64,000 bases of DNA from Gnetum montanum. Lineage: Eukaryota; Streptophyta; Gnetopsida; Gnetales; Gnetaceae. The first letter of the stretch is position 1. Each line of letters starts with the position of its first letter. Location: contig MNCI01008326.1 of NCBI GenBank assembly GCA_015680685.1, positions 330,312 to 394,311 of the forward strand. The letters are read 5' to 3'. The position numbers were made by a program, and so were the translations under genes. The notes beneath the pieces were generated by a model that searched no databases, was not told where the DNA came from, and worked only from the letters and a program-made list of their open reading frames with translations. Below are positions 23,555 through 34,494 of the stretch, piece after piece.

Positions 23555-23660
23555 AGCAAACTGCGACCTAAAGATAACTATCTAGATATTGGAACTAGCT
23601 TATCTGCATGAAACACTTGTATTCGTATGGTTGAGTGTAGGGGTATGTCACCATTCATCA
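23555..23660 (+). repeat. 3' LTR of element A, last part
   Basis: Resumes A's LTR after B: CTGCGACCTAAAGATAACT matches the 5' LTR from about 1218. Compared with the 5' LTR it lacks a stretch of about 25 bases near 1260-1285. It closes CATTCATCA at 23660. Confidence 0.85.
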
Positions 23661-23665
23661 TAGTT
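23661..23665. repeat. Target-site duplication of element A, right copy (TAGTT)
   Basis: Perfect match to 510-514 immediately after the LTR end. Confidence 0.9.
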
Positions 23666-24480
23666 CTTGGTAGTCAATCATTCCATGGCCTAGGTTCTTG
23701 GTTGTTGATCTTTGATCAATGAAACATGCCCTAAGAACTTTGAGTTCAACATTTGTCATTTCTAGCTTTTTCTTGGTCTCCTTATGATGCTTGAATTAAG
23801 CCTTATCCAACAAGTACGAGCTAGTCACTTACTTTTGTAAATCTAACCTTGGCCTTTCAATAGTCTACATTGGCAAGTTTGCATATTGGAGGTTAGCGAG
23901 CTTGATGTATTCTATCTCCTTGATCTACAGCTCCTTGAGATGGATTTCTACTTTTTTGTATTCATTTAGTTCATCAAAGATGGACTTTCATACATCACTT
24001 GCCCATTGGAGCTATTGGAGAGCCTCATTCACCTTTGCCTTCACTAGTTGGATATGTTTTTTGTTGATTTCCTTTTGGAAGTTGACCTAGTCCTTGTAAT
24101 GATTTTTAACCCTTTTTAATTTGAGGGACTTATTTTTCCAGGTGGAAATTGTAATTGCAAATTTTTGGCGAAGGGCATAGACCTCCCCCATAGAGAGATT
24201 ATAGTTTTCTACTAACAACCTCCTTACATCCATGGTCACCTTGGCAAGCTACTCTTGCTATTATCTCATGTATTCAACCATTTTCTCTTTATAGAGCTCA
24301 ACATTATTTAGGCAATGATTGTCCTTAGTTACAATGATGTTCTCTCGATGAACCTTTGACAAGTCCTTCCAAACATTCTAAACAATGGCTTCTAGTAAGG
24401 ACTGGTCAAAGATTGTTGACTCCTTGGTGTACTCAACCTCTTAAAGTTTGGATTGAACCTGCTAAAAAGCTTCATCCCTA
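23661..24480 (-). pseudogene. Unrecognised coiled-coil gene, upstream part (split by element A)
   Basis: The minus strand reads in one frame over about 800 bp with scattered stops. The product is rich in Lys, Glu, Leu, Ile and Asn with heptad-like spacing (EVYALRQKFAI, KKKLEMTNVELKVLRA), a long coiled coil. Near the element A boundary it reads MIDYQEL and joins the frame at 509 once A and one TSD are removed. The 5' end of the gene is not clear; the frame weakens above about 24480. I do not recognise the family. It could be a host gene or a protein of an older transposon. Confidence 0.55.
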
Positions 24481-24501
24481 GTTGTAGCCTAACTAAGTAG
24501 A

Positions 24502-24795
24502 TTGGGACTAGAGAGGCACGCTTTTAACTACACAACTTTAGCAACCAAGCAGAAGCAAAATGCATTGAAGGCAAAAATAGAGAAATTTGTGGCTAATGAA
24601 AACAAATGCATGGACAAGCTTATTATTGAAAATCAGAAAATAGGTGATGAAATTATAGCACTAAATATAGAAATATGCATGCTAAGGAATGCATTGGTGT
24701 CCAAAAACATTCACCCTAGTAGAAGCAACATCAAAGAAAACATTAATAATGCTATGATGTTGTTCATTTTTTATATTTCTTTAAATCTTTCTTAA
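24502..24795 (+). CDS. Hypothetical 97-codon ORF with coiled-coil character
   Basis: An uninterrupted plus-strand frame rich in Lys, Asn, Glu and Ile (IIENQKIGDEIIALNIEICM), with heptad-like hydrophobic spacing in the middle and a hydrophobic end. It lies about 300 bp upstream of the Ulp1-like remnant on the same strand and could be one of its upstream exons, or chance in AT-rich DNA. The interval 24796-25110 shows nothing I recognise. Confidence 0.25.
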   Translation: MGLERHAFNYTTLATKQKQNALKAKIEKFVANENKCMDKLIIENQKIGDEIIALNIEICMLRNALVSKNIHPSRSNIKENINNAMMLFIFYISLNLS

Positions 24796-25110
24796 TTTTG
24801 TAAGCTCCTCTTTTAATGTCCTTAATGTAAATGTGTGTAATAGATTTGAATGATATGGGAACACCCAAAGCAACTAGGAGATTATTTGTTTTTGTTGAAC
24901 ATAACAAAGAACAAAAAACCCATAAGATGAAGAATTTGTAGAAACCAAAAGGTAACTGAACTTGATATTGTTGTTTCATATGTCATGTTTAGAAATTTAA
25001 ATTTTTTATTTGTTTCTCACCCCATTATCTTAGTATATTTATGAAACTATCATGGTAAAATGTGTCTTACTATCTAATTTTTCCATTTTGTACTTGATGT
25101 TAATGTTGAT

Positions 25111-25705
25111 TTGAAAGCACCAATTGATGATAGTGTAACAATTGATAGAGTGATTCAATTGCTTATCTCTCATATGCTTGACAAAAATGAGCTTATAATG
25201 ACATCATTTTCCCCATATGTTACCATAGGATTCTCTTTTCGGAGTTTATATAAAAATGGGTGCAAGGAATGGCTATATGATGACATCATAGATGTCTACA
25301 TCATGAACTTGAAGGAACTTTAGAAGTCAGTTTATGGCTATCATAAATTTTAGAATGTAAAATATTTCATCTTCAATAGTATGTTTTAATGTTATGCAAA
25401 GTCCTTTGAGAGCAATATGTAGGTGTCTCAAAAGAACTAGTCAAGACATTGATCAAAGAAAGGTAGAAAAAGAGATATATTAAATGTTGAAAGTAGTACG
25501 TAGGTTGAAGAAGAAGTTGATGGTTTTGTTGTAGAAATAGATTCTTTTAAAGAGATTAAAGCTAAAATGTGTTGGGATGAGTTTTTTCAATCCATACATA
25601 CATTCTTTTATCTTCTTTTGAACACTGGTGAGCATTGGGTTCTTGTTGTTGTTGACATACCAACATATAAAATTTTGGTGTATGATTCAATGCCTTCTTC
25701 ATAAC
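25111..25705 (+). pseudogene. Ulp1-type (C48) cysteine protease remnant
   Basis: The plus strand encodes SLYKNGCKEWLYDDIIDVYI (25241-25300), matching the W-L-x-D-x-x-I-D-x-Y block of Ulp1 SUMO-protease catalytic domains. Then GEHWVLVVVDIPTYKILVYD near 25627-25687 gives the catalytic His (HW) and the following strand ending VYDSMPS. The later Q-x(5)-D-C-G part with the catalytic Cys is not recognisable. Stops at 25321 and beyond and a missing Cys show a dead copy. It is convergent with a MULE transposase remnant on the other strand; Kaonashi-type MULEs are known to carry Ulp1-like sequence, so it may be transposon cargo. Confidence 0.6.
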
Positions 25706-27365
25706 ATCTTACAATAGATATAATATTGATGTTGAATTTTATTAATTATTGATTTGATGGTGAGTCTACTTTCTTTGAAGATGTCATGGAACTCAAGGGA
25801 ATGATGAAAAAATAGCTACAAAATGGAATGTAATTATAATTAAAGGTCTTTTGAAATAAGAAAATGGATATGACTATAAAATTTATATATTAATCTATAT
25901 GCATCACTTGGTGTTTAGAAAAGAGTTAAATTCCACTACTAATTTAGTTTTAGTGTATTGGAAATCCATGATATAGGAAATTCTAAATTCTCTATAAGTT
26001 TATCAATTTTGGAGAAACATGTATTTGCGGCATATGCTTAATGAGAACTACAGTGAACATGGTCCAGTTGTATTTTTTGATGTAACTAAATCTGATTATG
26101 GCCATTTTCCATGATGCATTCCATTTTTTTATGGTATTGAGTTGTAATACATCTCTGTTATGATTTTTTAAATCAATCTGTGATGTGTTTTGGTTGTAAT
26201 GAATATCTTTTTCAATTTTCTAAAAGATTTTGTAATATATTGTCTGTAATGTTTTCTATTTATGTGGGCTATTTGATATTCTATATATATTCAATTATTA
26301 ATTATTATAGCATTTTTAGTCTCTCATAACTCATCCTTAAATATGGCTCATATGTTACCAAAAGTCTCATACTCATAGTGATTTTCTTGAAAAAATTTTT
26401 CTTTCACAATTTCCATTCTCAAAGTTTTCATGGATTTGTGCTAACCTACAATTTACATTAAACCCACACATATGTATTATGATGACATGTAACAGATAGG
26501 CTATCACACCTAGGGGTTGCAAAACCATGCATGTCACATGTCATCACAATTATGCATGTTCTTGTAGCTAATGCAAAGAGACTATGAAGACATGCATTTC
26601 GTAGTAAATCACACTATTTCTAGGGTGTGAAGACATGTGAGTTGCAATTTGACACAGTAAACATGTTGTCAAGTAATCAATGGAAAATACATAATATCTT
26701 TCAATCATAGTTAGCTTTCCAAGGATGTTAAACAAAAAATACATTGACAAAAATGTCATTAACTGAGCTACTGGTTTAGGGTAGACACAAGATCAGAGGA
26801 TTATTCATGATTCTCTTAGCCATCTGAATTGCAATCTGCAAGAAAAATGAAATTCATTAAAAGAAAAAGAACATAATGTAAAGTATTTTAATAACCATAG
26901 ATAAGCAATGAGAAATTATCCTCACCTTCATTAAAATTTTTCTTGCATAGCTAGGCTTAGAAAGCTTTTAGGTAGTATGTTTGGTAGGACTATTCCAACT
27001 AGATAATCATTTTCCACTCACCAATCCATCTTCATTACTTTAAAATAGGAACTTTTTTTTTAATTGTTCCACATGTTTATTTCTAAAATACTATCCTTCT
27101 CTATAGATAGCATCTCTGTGAATTTTGTCAATCTATTTTTGAGCTTATAAATTTTTATTTCCCACTATACATTTTCTTTACCTTTGTGCACCTTCATATC
27201 TTGATTTGTATTTCCCACCATGTCCACCTCATTAGTGAAAGACCTTTAGTTAAATGATCCTAATGTCTTTGGTGTCATTCCAAGTTTTGAAGCATCTTCC
27301 TTGCTAGGGATATTATGTGGCTGCAATCAATTTAGTTCCATAGAAACATGTAAATCATAAAACTC
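25706..27365. other. AT-rich interval between Ulp1 and MULE remnants
   Basis: No gene recognised. A short readable stretch near 26000-26150 (plus strand) may be the tail of the Ulp1 gene. The repeated words ACATG/CATGCAT around 26480-26660 form weak inverted repeats. No terminal inverted repeat could be established. Confidence 0.35.
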
Positions 27366-28766
27366 ATCTTAATTGAAGAACTTGAATGCATTGGTAAGAC
27401 CCTTCACCTTAATAATAACTTTCATTGAGTACTTGCAAAAATGACCAAGGAAAAACAATTTATGCTCATAAGATATACTAAAAGAAAATACCTTTAAAAC
27501 ATTGTACCAAGTACTTAGCATCAAACTATTTTGACTTTGCACATCATATTTATCTTTCTTTTTCATAACTTGGACATATTCAACATTAAATGTTTGTAAA
27601 TCCTTTTACCATGAATTCTTCTTGAAACCTCTATCTTTCTTGTTTACAAAATATCCTATAGCTTTAATTCTTGAATCATTCTAATAATATAGTTGCACCT
27701 TTGTCAAGTTCCATATAAGCCAATCAATCCTTCAGTATTTCTTGTTTCTTATATCTCTTAAAAATCCATGGTATGACTCAATAGCATTATTTATGTATTG
27801 TTATTCATGGGGAACATCATGAATGCTTTACCCCACATTACTATAAACAAAATATTAAAGACAAAAATAAGCAATAAACAAATGGGCTAAAAATATATGA
27901 TTGTGAATATGAAATTTTATGTAATGAGGAATAAAAACTTTCTAAATTTTTCTTCATTTAACCACTACTATTTTAAGTATTTAATGAATTCTAATTTCTC
28001 TTGAAACTTGTCAATAAATTTATCTATTTCCACAACAACATCTACAATAGTTTTGCACTCATTATTAATATGATTAAGATGATCACCTATTAATTTTCTT
28101 TGATTGGAATCTCTAACTTTGGTTTCCAAGTTCTTCCTCCATGCCCTTCAAACATGCCAAATGCATAAAAAAAATTCTATTCCCAAAAACACACTTGATA
28201 AATTATCAAATTTTAGCACATGTTAAGATATCCCAAGCCAAGGTAGCATGATTTCAAGTATGTTTTTGAATACCTTAAAAGTTACCTCATTACATTCATA
28301 TATGCCTTTGAGTCATCTAGCATGAAAGCATTTACTATCCTATTGGGCTTCTTAGCCTTTCCTCTTTGATGAATCTTTGAAAGCCAACCTCTTATATTAG
28401 TTTCAGTGCAACATGAGGATATCACCCATGCAAGTAGAAGTCCATTATACTATGAATCAAAAGCCATCACCATATGAAGATGAAACTACAAAGAGAACCA
28501 TATATTTTTAATTAGTTAATATATAATTTTACTATGACATCAAAAATTTTTAAAATGGAATAATAGGACCCATTATTAAAACTTAACACACCATATTTGT
28601 TAGTGTTGAAAATGGAATCCATTGCAAGGATACTACATTGAGATAGAGCTATGATCTTTTTAAGCATCCAAGGTGATTCCAACCTGATGATCAATGGGAC
28701 ACCTTATTTTTTGTTCTCTTCCTGGTAGTAAAAGAAAAAATCACTATTCATTTGGTAATTCTGTCT
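27366..28766 (-). pseudogene. MULE transposase remnant, central and C-terminal part (split by element D)
   Basis: On the minus strand: WMLKKIIALSQCSILAMDSI followed by FNTNKYGVLSF (28560-28670) is the first catalytic Asp block of MULE/FAR1-type transposases. Then come FHLHMVMAFDS and LLLAWVISSC (about 28400-28500), a degraded HVxRAW region near 28160, and NAIESYHGFLR near 27790. It ends with GHFCKYSMKV (near 27425), the remnant of the SWIM zinc finger. The N-terminal part lies at 54748-55140, beyond element D. Several stops interrupt it. The second copy at 62841-64000 shows the same blocks in order. Confidence 0.7.
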
Positions 28767-28988
28767 AGGTACAATATTTGCTCGAATAAAGATTCATTCA
28801 CTTTGAAACTTCTACTATGGGCACATGGAAATTATTCTATCTTTGGAGAGGTAAAACTACCAGAGTTTCGCTAAGGGTCTAGATCTAGATGAGAAACAAG
28901 GGAGAGCCACCTCTTATTTATAGACTTGGTGGTGCACTGTGATATCGTGTACGCAATATCACAGCCCATGCGATATCACGTCCCATCA
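28767..28988 (-). repeat. 3' LTR of element D, truncated
   Basis: 222 bp matching 54497-54747 and the first part of A's LTR in reverse complement. It begins (plus strand) at GGTACAATATTTGCTCG. About 600 bp, the element's extreme 3' end, is missing at the junction with the MULE sequence. Confidence 0.85.
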
Positions 28989-30918
28989 TACCCCCATGAC
29001 TAAATAAAAACTCATCCTCAAGTTCCTTACAAAACATTGGGAAGGTATGGGATTATTAACTCAAAATGGAACTAATGGGATGACATGTGAATGGATCATC
29101 ATTACAAGAAAAAAAAAACTAGTGTTCATGACAACAAGAGTGAACACCTTATACATTTGACATCAGGCCTTATTTGACAACTGAGAAGGAGTTAGAGAGA
29201 AAGAAATTTTGCTACTACCAACACCACGATTGCACCTTTCGTTGTCCATCGGTAAGTGCACCATCCATCTTGTTCTTACATAACCATTTCAGCACCAATC
29301 CATTCTAAGTGTCCTCTCCAAATCGAATCCATTATTGCATGATTGTCATCTACACACACAACACAATCTTTATATTAGCAAGGGTACATGAATCATAATG
29401 CAATTGATACCTTGCTTTAGCGAAAGGTCCATTGGCTGAGTTGTGGTATGGCTGGTACAGATCTAGAATATCATAGTGGTGACTATTGAAGGTGTAGGGG
29501 TTAGGAGAAAATCGAAAAAATTTGAGTCTAGACCCTCATGACTAAGAGTGAACCTTCGATAGTGATAGAATCGATAAAGAAAAAGAAAAAGAACAAGAAA
29601 TATGGACAAAAAGAGACAACTATAACGTTGATGAAATGGATGTTAAGATGGAAATGAACAAAATAGTGTGGATTAAGAAAATGTTAAGGGAAAGAATTTA
29701 ACTAATGCATCAAATAGGAATGTCAGTGGGTCCTCCCCAAAGTAGGCTCATTCCCTTAATGCCTTGACAAACCCACATTCAAAGAGTCTATAGGCTCTGC
29801 GAATGTAATTTGGAACAAGAGGTAAAGTCTTAACTGCAATAATTTACCAAAAAGAAAATAATGCATCAACCAAAATATACACTAATGATACAACTGGCAA
29901 TGAGGTGAACAATGGAGGAAGAATGATGGAAAGAAGAGAATGGAATGGAATCTCAAGAAGAAGGTAGTGTATAGCCCCTTGTGGATTTCATGATTAATGT
30001 GACTTAGTAGATCCCATTCCAAGTCCAGCCTCAAACAAACCACATCTAGTGACTTTGCATTAATCCATTCAACCAATCCATCCCCTTGAAGTAACAAGAA
30101 TGCCTTCACCCAAGAGCCACCACCATTCCAACAAAACAAGGAGGGGAGAATCGGAAGCGAGAAGGGCCTTAGTTAGAGGGAATATTTTTATTTTTATTTT
30201 TAGTTCCATAACTAGTGCTTATAGCCCAAATGATTATTTCATCTAAGGGGTGTGCTTTGAATTCTCACTTTTTTCTTCACTTCTCTTTTTTTTTTGTTTT
30301 TATACGTGAGAACCACACCATGCAAAGACTTTGTTATTTTTATTTTCTCAGCTTCCTGATAATTGGGTAACATTGAAGCAGTAAAAAAACTCAAGAAGAA
30401 AACATCCAAGCACCCAAGAGAATGGCCAACACAAATGCATCAAGTTCCCTTGAAGTCACACCCTTTTCAATCCTTGAGTCCTTCCTTAGTTTGAGAAATG
30501 CCCAATCACCAATTCGTTATAGTTCTTATTTAGAAAGGGACTGTACATTCCCAAGCCGAGAGAGGCCATAGAAACTTGTGGATGAATGGATGAAGTGGAC
30601 TCATTGCCTATCATAGAAAAAGAACCATACCTTAGTATTAACATCATGACTTAAAGGTAAAAACTAAACACTAGCAATCAATAGAAAAATAGTTCATACC
30701 ATAATGAAGAACACTTATTAAATGACAAACTTACAAGATGGATAATACACACACACACACACAAAATGAAAAGGTATAATGATGTTGTAAAACAAAAATA
30801 AGAGAAGTTAAAAAAATTTGTAAAACAAAAATGTGTAAAATAAAAACTAAAAATAACTAAGGGCTTTGATTTATTAGCACAAGTGGCCATCTTCCCCATG
30901 ACTGAATGGATAGGGAGA
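28989..30918 (-). other. Non-coding 3' region of element D
   Basis: About 1.9 kb between integrase and 3' LTR with no coding sequence, homologous to 3781-5619 of element A. The degraded polypurine tract ATGGGGGTA abuts the LTR. An (AC)n microsatellite is at 30746-30763. Confidence 0.7.
30746..30763. repeat. (AC)n microsatellite
   Basis: Nine AC units inside the non-coding part of element D. The matching place in A has no such run. Confidence 0.8.
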
Positions 30919-32150
30919 TATCTAAAATAAGGAGCATGGTTGTCCACTATCAGAGGTGTAATTTGCACAAGCTATACTTAATTCATGGAAAGGTTTGGTT
31001 TGTTGCACATAGACTAGTAATTTCTTATCAAGGGTTTTAGGCTTGTATATTGTCATGGCTCTCGAGGGAAAGGTCGTATGGATTATGTAGGATCCTTCCC
31101 ATAATGTTTGAAATTTTGTACATTGTGGTACATGCATAGGGTTCTAGTAAAGGACCTTGTCTCCTAGTTGGTACTTAACCCTTCAAATTTTTAAGTCATG
31201 ACGTTGTTTGTTATGTGCCTTGTGTATCTCATTTGATGACAGGGAAACCAATCGATTCTCGTCTAGCACGTTTAGAGATGTCAATCTTTGTTTTTGTGCT
31301 CAATCAAGGTCAAGGTGGAGGTCACATTCCATGGACAGTGTACATAGATTAGTTTGAATTGGGAGTTCTGGGATTTTTCCGTACACCAACTCATAGGGAA
31401 AGTAGCCTATAGGGAGTTTCCAAGTGGAGCGGTACACCTAGAGAGCATCATTCAGTTTCGTGTTCCAATACCACCTAAATTTTCTAATTTTTCTCGTTAA
31501 TATTCTCATAATCTCCTGATTGGTGACCTCAGCTTGGCCATTAGCTTGGGGGTGATATGGTGTGGTCAATTTATGTTCAACCACTAAGCATTGCATCAAC
31601 TTGCGAAAGGTTGCACCTATAAAATGTGTTCCATTATCAAAGATGAGTCCACGTGGCATGCCAAACCTATTTACAATTTGTTGTTGTACAAATCGTGCAA
31701 CTATAGATGATGTGTAATTTTTTACAGTAGCTACTTCAGCCCATTTGGTTAAATAGTCAATAGCAACAATGATATAAGCTTTCTCATTGGACATCGGTGT
31801 AATAGGCCCCATAAAATATATTCCCCAAATGTTGAAGGGTTCCAAGGATTGAATCCATTGTTTCAGACCCTCCATTCTAGTAGTCATTCCACCATCCCAT
31901 TGACAGCACTCACAGGATTGGACAAATTGATGGGCATCCAGAAATAGCGTTGGCCAGTAATATCCTACAAGCAAGATCTTAATGGTCGTTCATCTCCTTG
32001 CATAGTGGCCTCCACAGGGACCCTCATGATCATCCTAGAGAACTCTTAATTGATCCTCATCAGGAAAACTATCGAACCAAGCCATCAGGATAGACTTTAT
32101 AGAGTTTTTCCTTAATTTCCATGAAGTACTTGGTTTTGTGAAGAAATCAT
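30919..32150 (-). pseudogene. INT: Integrase remnant of element D
   Basis: Joins element DNA to the chromosome. Zinc-binding N-terminus: DHEGPCGGHYARR (near 32020) and SCECCQ (near 31908). Catalytic core: WGIYFMGPITP, where the family has WGxDFMGP, so the first catalytic Asp is Tyr. Then FDNGTHF keeps the second Asp, and TPYHPQANGQAEVTN (31530-31575) keeps the Glu. The C-terminal part runs to a stop at 30922, with YELVYGK and GDKVLY. The core is open from 31974 to 31438; stops lie on either side. The motifs resemble Athila integrases. It would be inactive even if joined, because of the Asp loss. Confidence 0.82.
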
Positions 32151-33926
32151 TACTTCTTCCTAAAGTCCAACCCTTGTGATGTTTGTTGGGAAAGGAGATA
32201 AGTAAAAATGCTACTATACCAATTTGTTCCTATGGGTTGATTACTCACTACATTGGCAAAGAGGATTTCGTTAGGAAAATGATCAAATATGGCATACTCA
32301 TCCTCTTTGTTGTCCCAATGCAACCAAGATAAATGATCAACAACTACGTTCTTGGTGCCCCTTTGATCTGCTATTGTTAAATAGAACTCTTGAAGGATTA
32401 CCAAACAATGTATAATATGAGGGCTAACTGTTGGCTTGTTCATGACAAACCGAATTCCACTATGATCTGTATGAATGTACACTTTGTAGCCCAACACATA
32501 GTGCCTAAATTTTTCTAGTGCAAACACTACAGCTATTAATTCCTTTTTGGTAGTTGTGTAGTTGAGTTGTGCACCAAAAATATCTTAGTCACACAATGGA
32601 TGTAATAAGGGCATTTTTGTTCATCTAACTATGTTAGTATGGCTCCTAAGGCATAATTAGATGCGTAAATCATTATATGAAATGTTTTTGACTAGTTAGG
32701 GGCTTGTAGAATAGGGGTTTCCATAAGCCTTTGTTTTAGAGTTTGGAATGCTTGTTCACATTCCCTGGTCCATTCAAAAGATGCATCTTTTTTCGTTAAT
32801 TCTACCAATGGTTTGGAAATCCTAGAGAAGTTCTCAATGAATCTCCTGTAGTAGCCATTGTGTCCAAGGAATGATCGAATATCTTTGATAGTTTCTGGTT
32901 GTCGAGTGATTCCTTGGATAACCTTAACTTTTTCTGGGTCTACCTCTATTCTTGATTGCGAAATCTTATGCCCTAGTACTACACCCTCTTGAACCATCAA
33001 ATGGCTTTTCTGCCAGTTGAGCTTTAGGTTGGTTTCAACGCATCATTTCAGCACTTGCTCTAACTGGTCTAGGGCTTGATCAAAGCTTGTCCTATAAGTG
33101 GAGAAGTCATCCATAAAGACTTCCACTTCATTTCCTATCTATTGTTGAAATATGCTTAGGACTAAACGTTGGAATGTAGCGGGGGCATTGCATAAGCCAA
33201 ATGGAATTTGCTTATATGTAAACATTCCTCAAGGACTGGTGAACATTGTTTTGGCTTAATCTTCTAGTGCTATTCATATTTCATTATATCCACTATACCC
33301 ATCCAGAAAACTATAATAGCAATGCCTTGCTATAGTGTCCAAGACTTGGTTCACGAATGGCAATGGAAATGATCTTTAAATGTTGCCATGTTTAGTAGGC
33401 TCAATTACTAGAGGACTAACCCATTTACTATCAGCATTGGGATATATGAACTTGGCCTTGAGGAGCTATTCTATCTCTTCTTTTACTACTTGTTTCAATT
33501 TTGGGTTCAATCGCTTCTGTGGTTTTTTTCGAGGCTTCATGGAGGGGTCCGTGTAAATCCTATGCTGGCATATCCTAGGGTCTATTCTAGTTAGCTTAGG
33601 ATATGACCAGGCAAAGGCTTTTCACTATTTATTGATTACTTTCAATAGGCTTTCTTTTTTCTTGGGGACAAGTTTTGTGTTGATAATTATCGATTTTCCA
33701 TTTTCAAGGATCATGTATTCCAAATCGATGAGCAATGGTTTTAGGTCTAGGGGCTCTTATCTAAATTCCTTAGGAATCACCAACTTCCCCCAATTAATGT
33801 TTTCAAAGTTAAGGGATAGAAGTTGGCAACGAACTTTCTCTAGTACGTCTATGCTTTCAATGTAAGCACTAGTTATCTCCTCAGTTAGTTCCATGTATGT
33901 TATCGAGTTGCTCTCTTGATCAACCA
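32150..33926 (-). pseudogene. RT-RH: Reverse transcriptase and RNase H remnant of element D
   Basis: RT reads on the minus strand from about 33860: FLDGYSGYNEI (near 33290), PFGLCNAPATFQR (near 33185), FMDDFS (catalytic FMDD, near 33110), then the open 32692-33000 segment with VLGHKISQSRIEVDPEK and RSFLGHNGYYRRF. RNase H: ALEKFRHYVLGYKVYIHTDH and NVVVDHLSWL (32330-32525). VLGHKIS and the ...DHLSxL ending fit Athila. Stops around 33540, 33400, 33240 and 32640 break the frame. No archaeal-type second RNase H is present. Confidence 0.83.
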
Positions 33927-34490
33927 TCAGCCACTGGGTGTTTTTTGTTGTGTGGCTATCGCATATAGGTACTTTTGTATGTCAATATCTTGTGCACACT
34001 GATTGCATGCAGGCAATGTTAAACTTTGCATCACCCATGATTTCTGCATACAATGGCACCCTATGTCACTATATGTGATGCATGGAACTCTCTTCCTCTC
34101 AATCTTCCCAAAAGTATTTTTCTTGGATATTTCTAAAGAAAGATTATAGATTCCTAGGCATGCATATATTGTACTCAGCCATGCCCTTCCCATTATTATT
34201 GGGAAATCCCCTTTGTCATTGTTTATTTGGATCACCATGAAATCAACTGGGTATGACCAACCACCCACGGTGGTAACAATGTCTTCAACCTATCCCAAAG
34301 GAACAGTGATGGACTGGTCAACAACCTCTAAGCAAATATTGCTCTTCTTGAGTGGAGGTAGGTTCCATGTTTTATACAATTCTTGTGAGATTAAGTTGAC
34401 TCCGGAGCCTGAGTCAAGAAGAGCCTTATGAGGTTTATTCCCAACAACCTGGAGATAAATTAGGGGGCTACCAAGATTAGATAATTTCTT
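33927..34490 (-). pseudogene. PR: Aspartic protease remnant of element D
   Basis: LLDSGSGVNLISQELY (near 34365-34420) is the retropepsin active site (D-S-G), and FPIIMGRAWLST (34170-34215) is the conserved downstream block. The frame is open 33927-34268; one stop separates it from the active-site half. It is fused in frame order between gag and RT, as usual. Confidence 0.75.
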
Positions 34491-34494
34491 GTGA

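Larger units (their letters stand above)
515..23660 (+). mobile_element. Element A: Athila-like gag-only LTR retrotransposon, host of nested element B
   Basis: Bounded by LTRs opening TGATGGRA and closing TCATCA, with TAGTT duplicated on both sides. A sequence resembling a tRNA-Asp primer-binding site follows the 5' LTR by one base. Inside are a gag remnant (1478-3770) and about 1.8 kb of non-coding sequence up to the 3' LTR at 5620. No protease, RT, RNase H or integrase is present, although the related element D in this window has them all in the matching place. A is therefore a pol-deleted, non-autonomous relative of D. Its 3' LTR is split after 6331 by the 17.2-kb element B and resumes at 23555. 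Without B, A would be about 5.9 kb. Confidence 0.88.
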
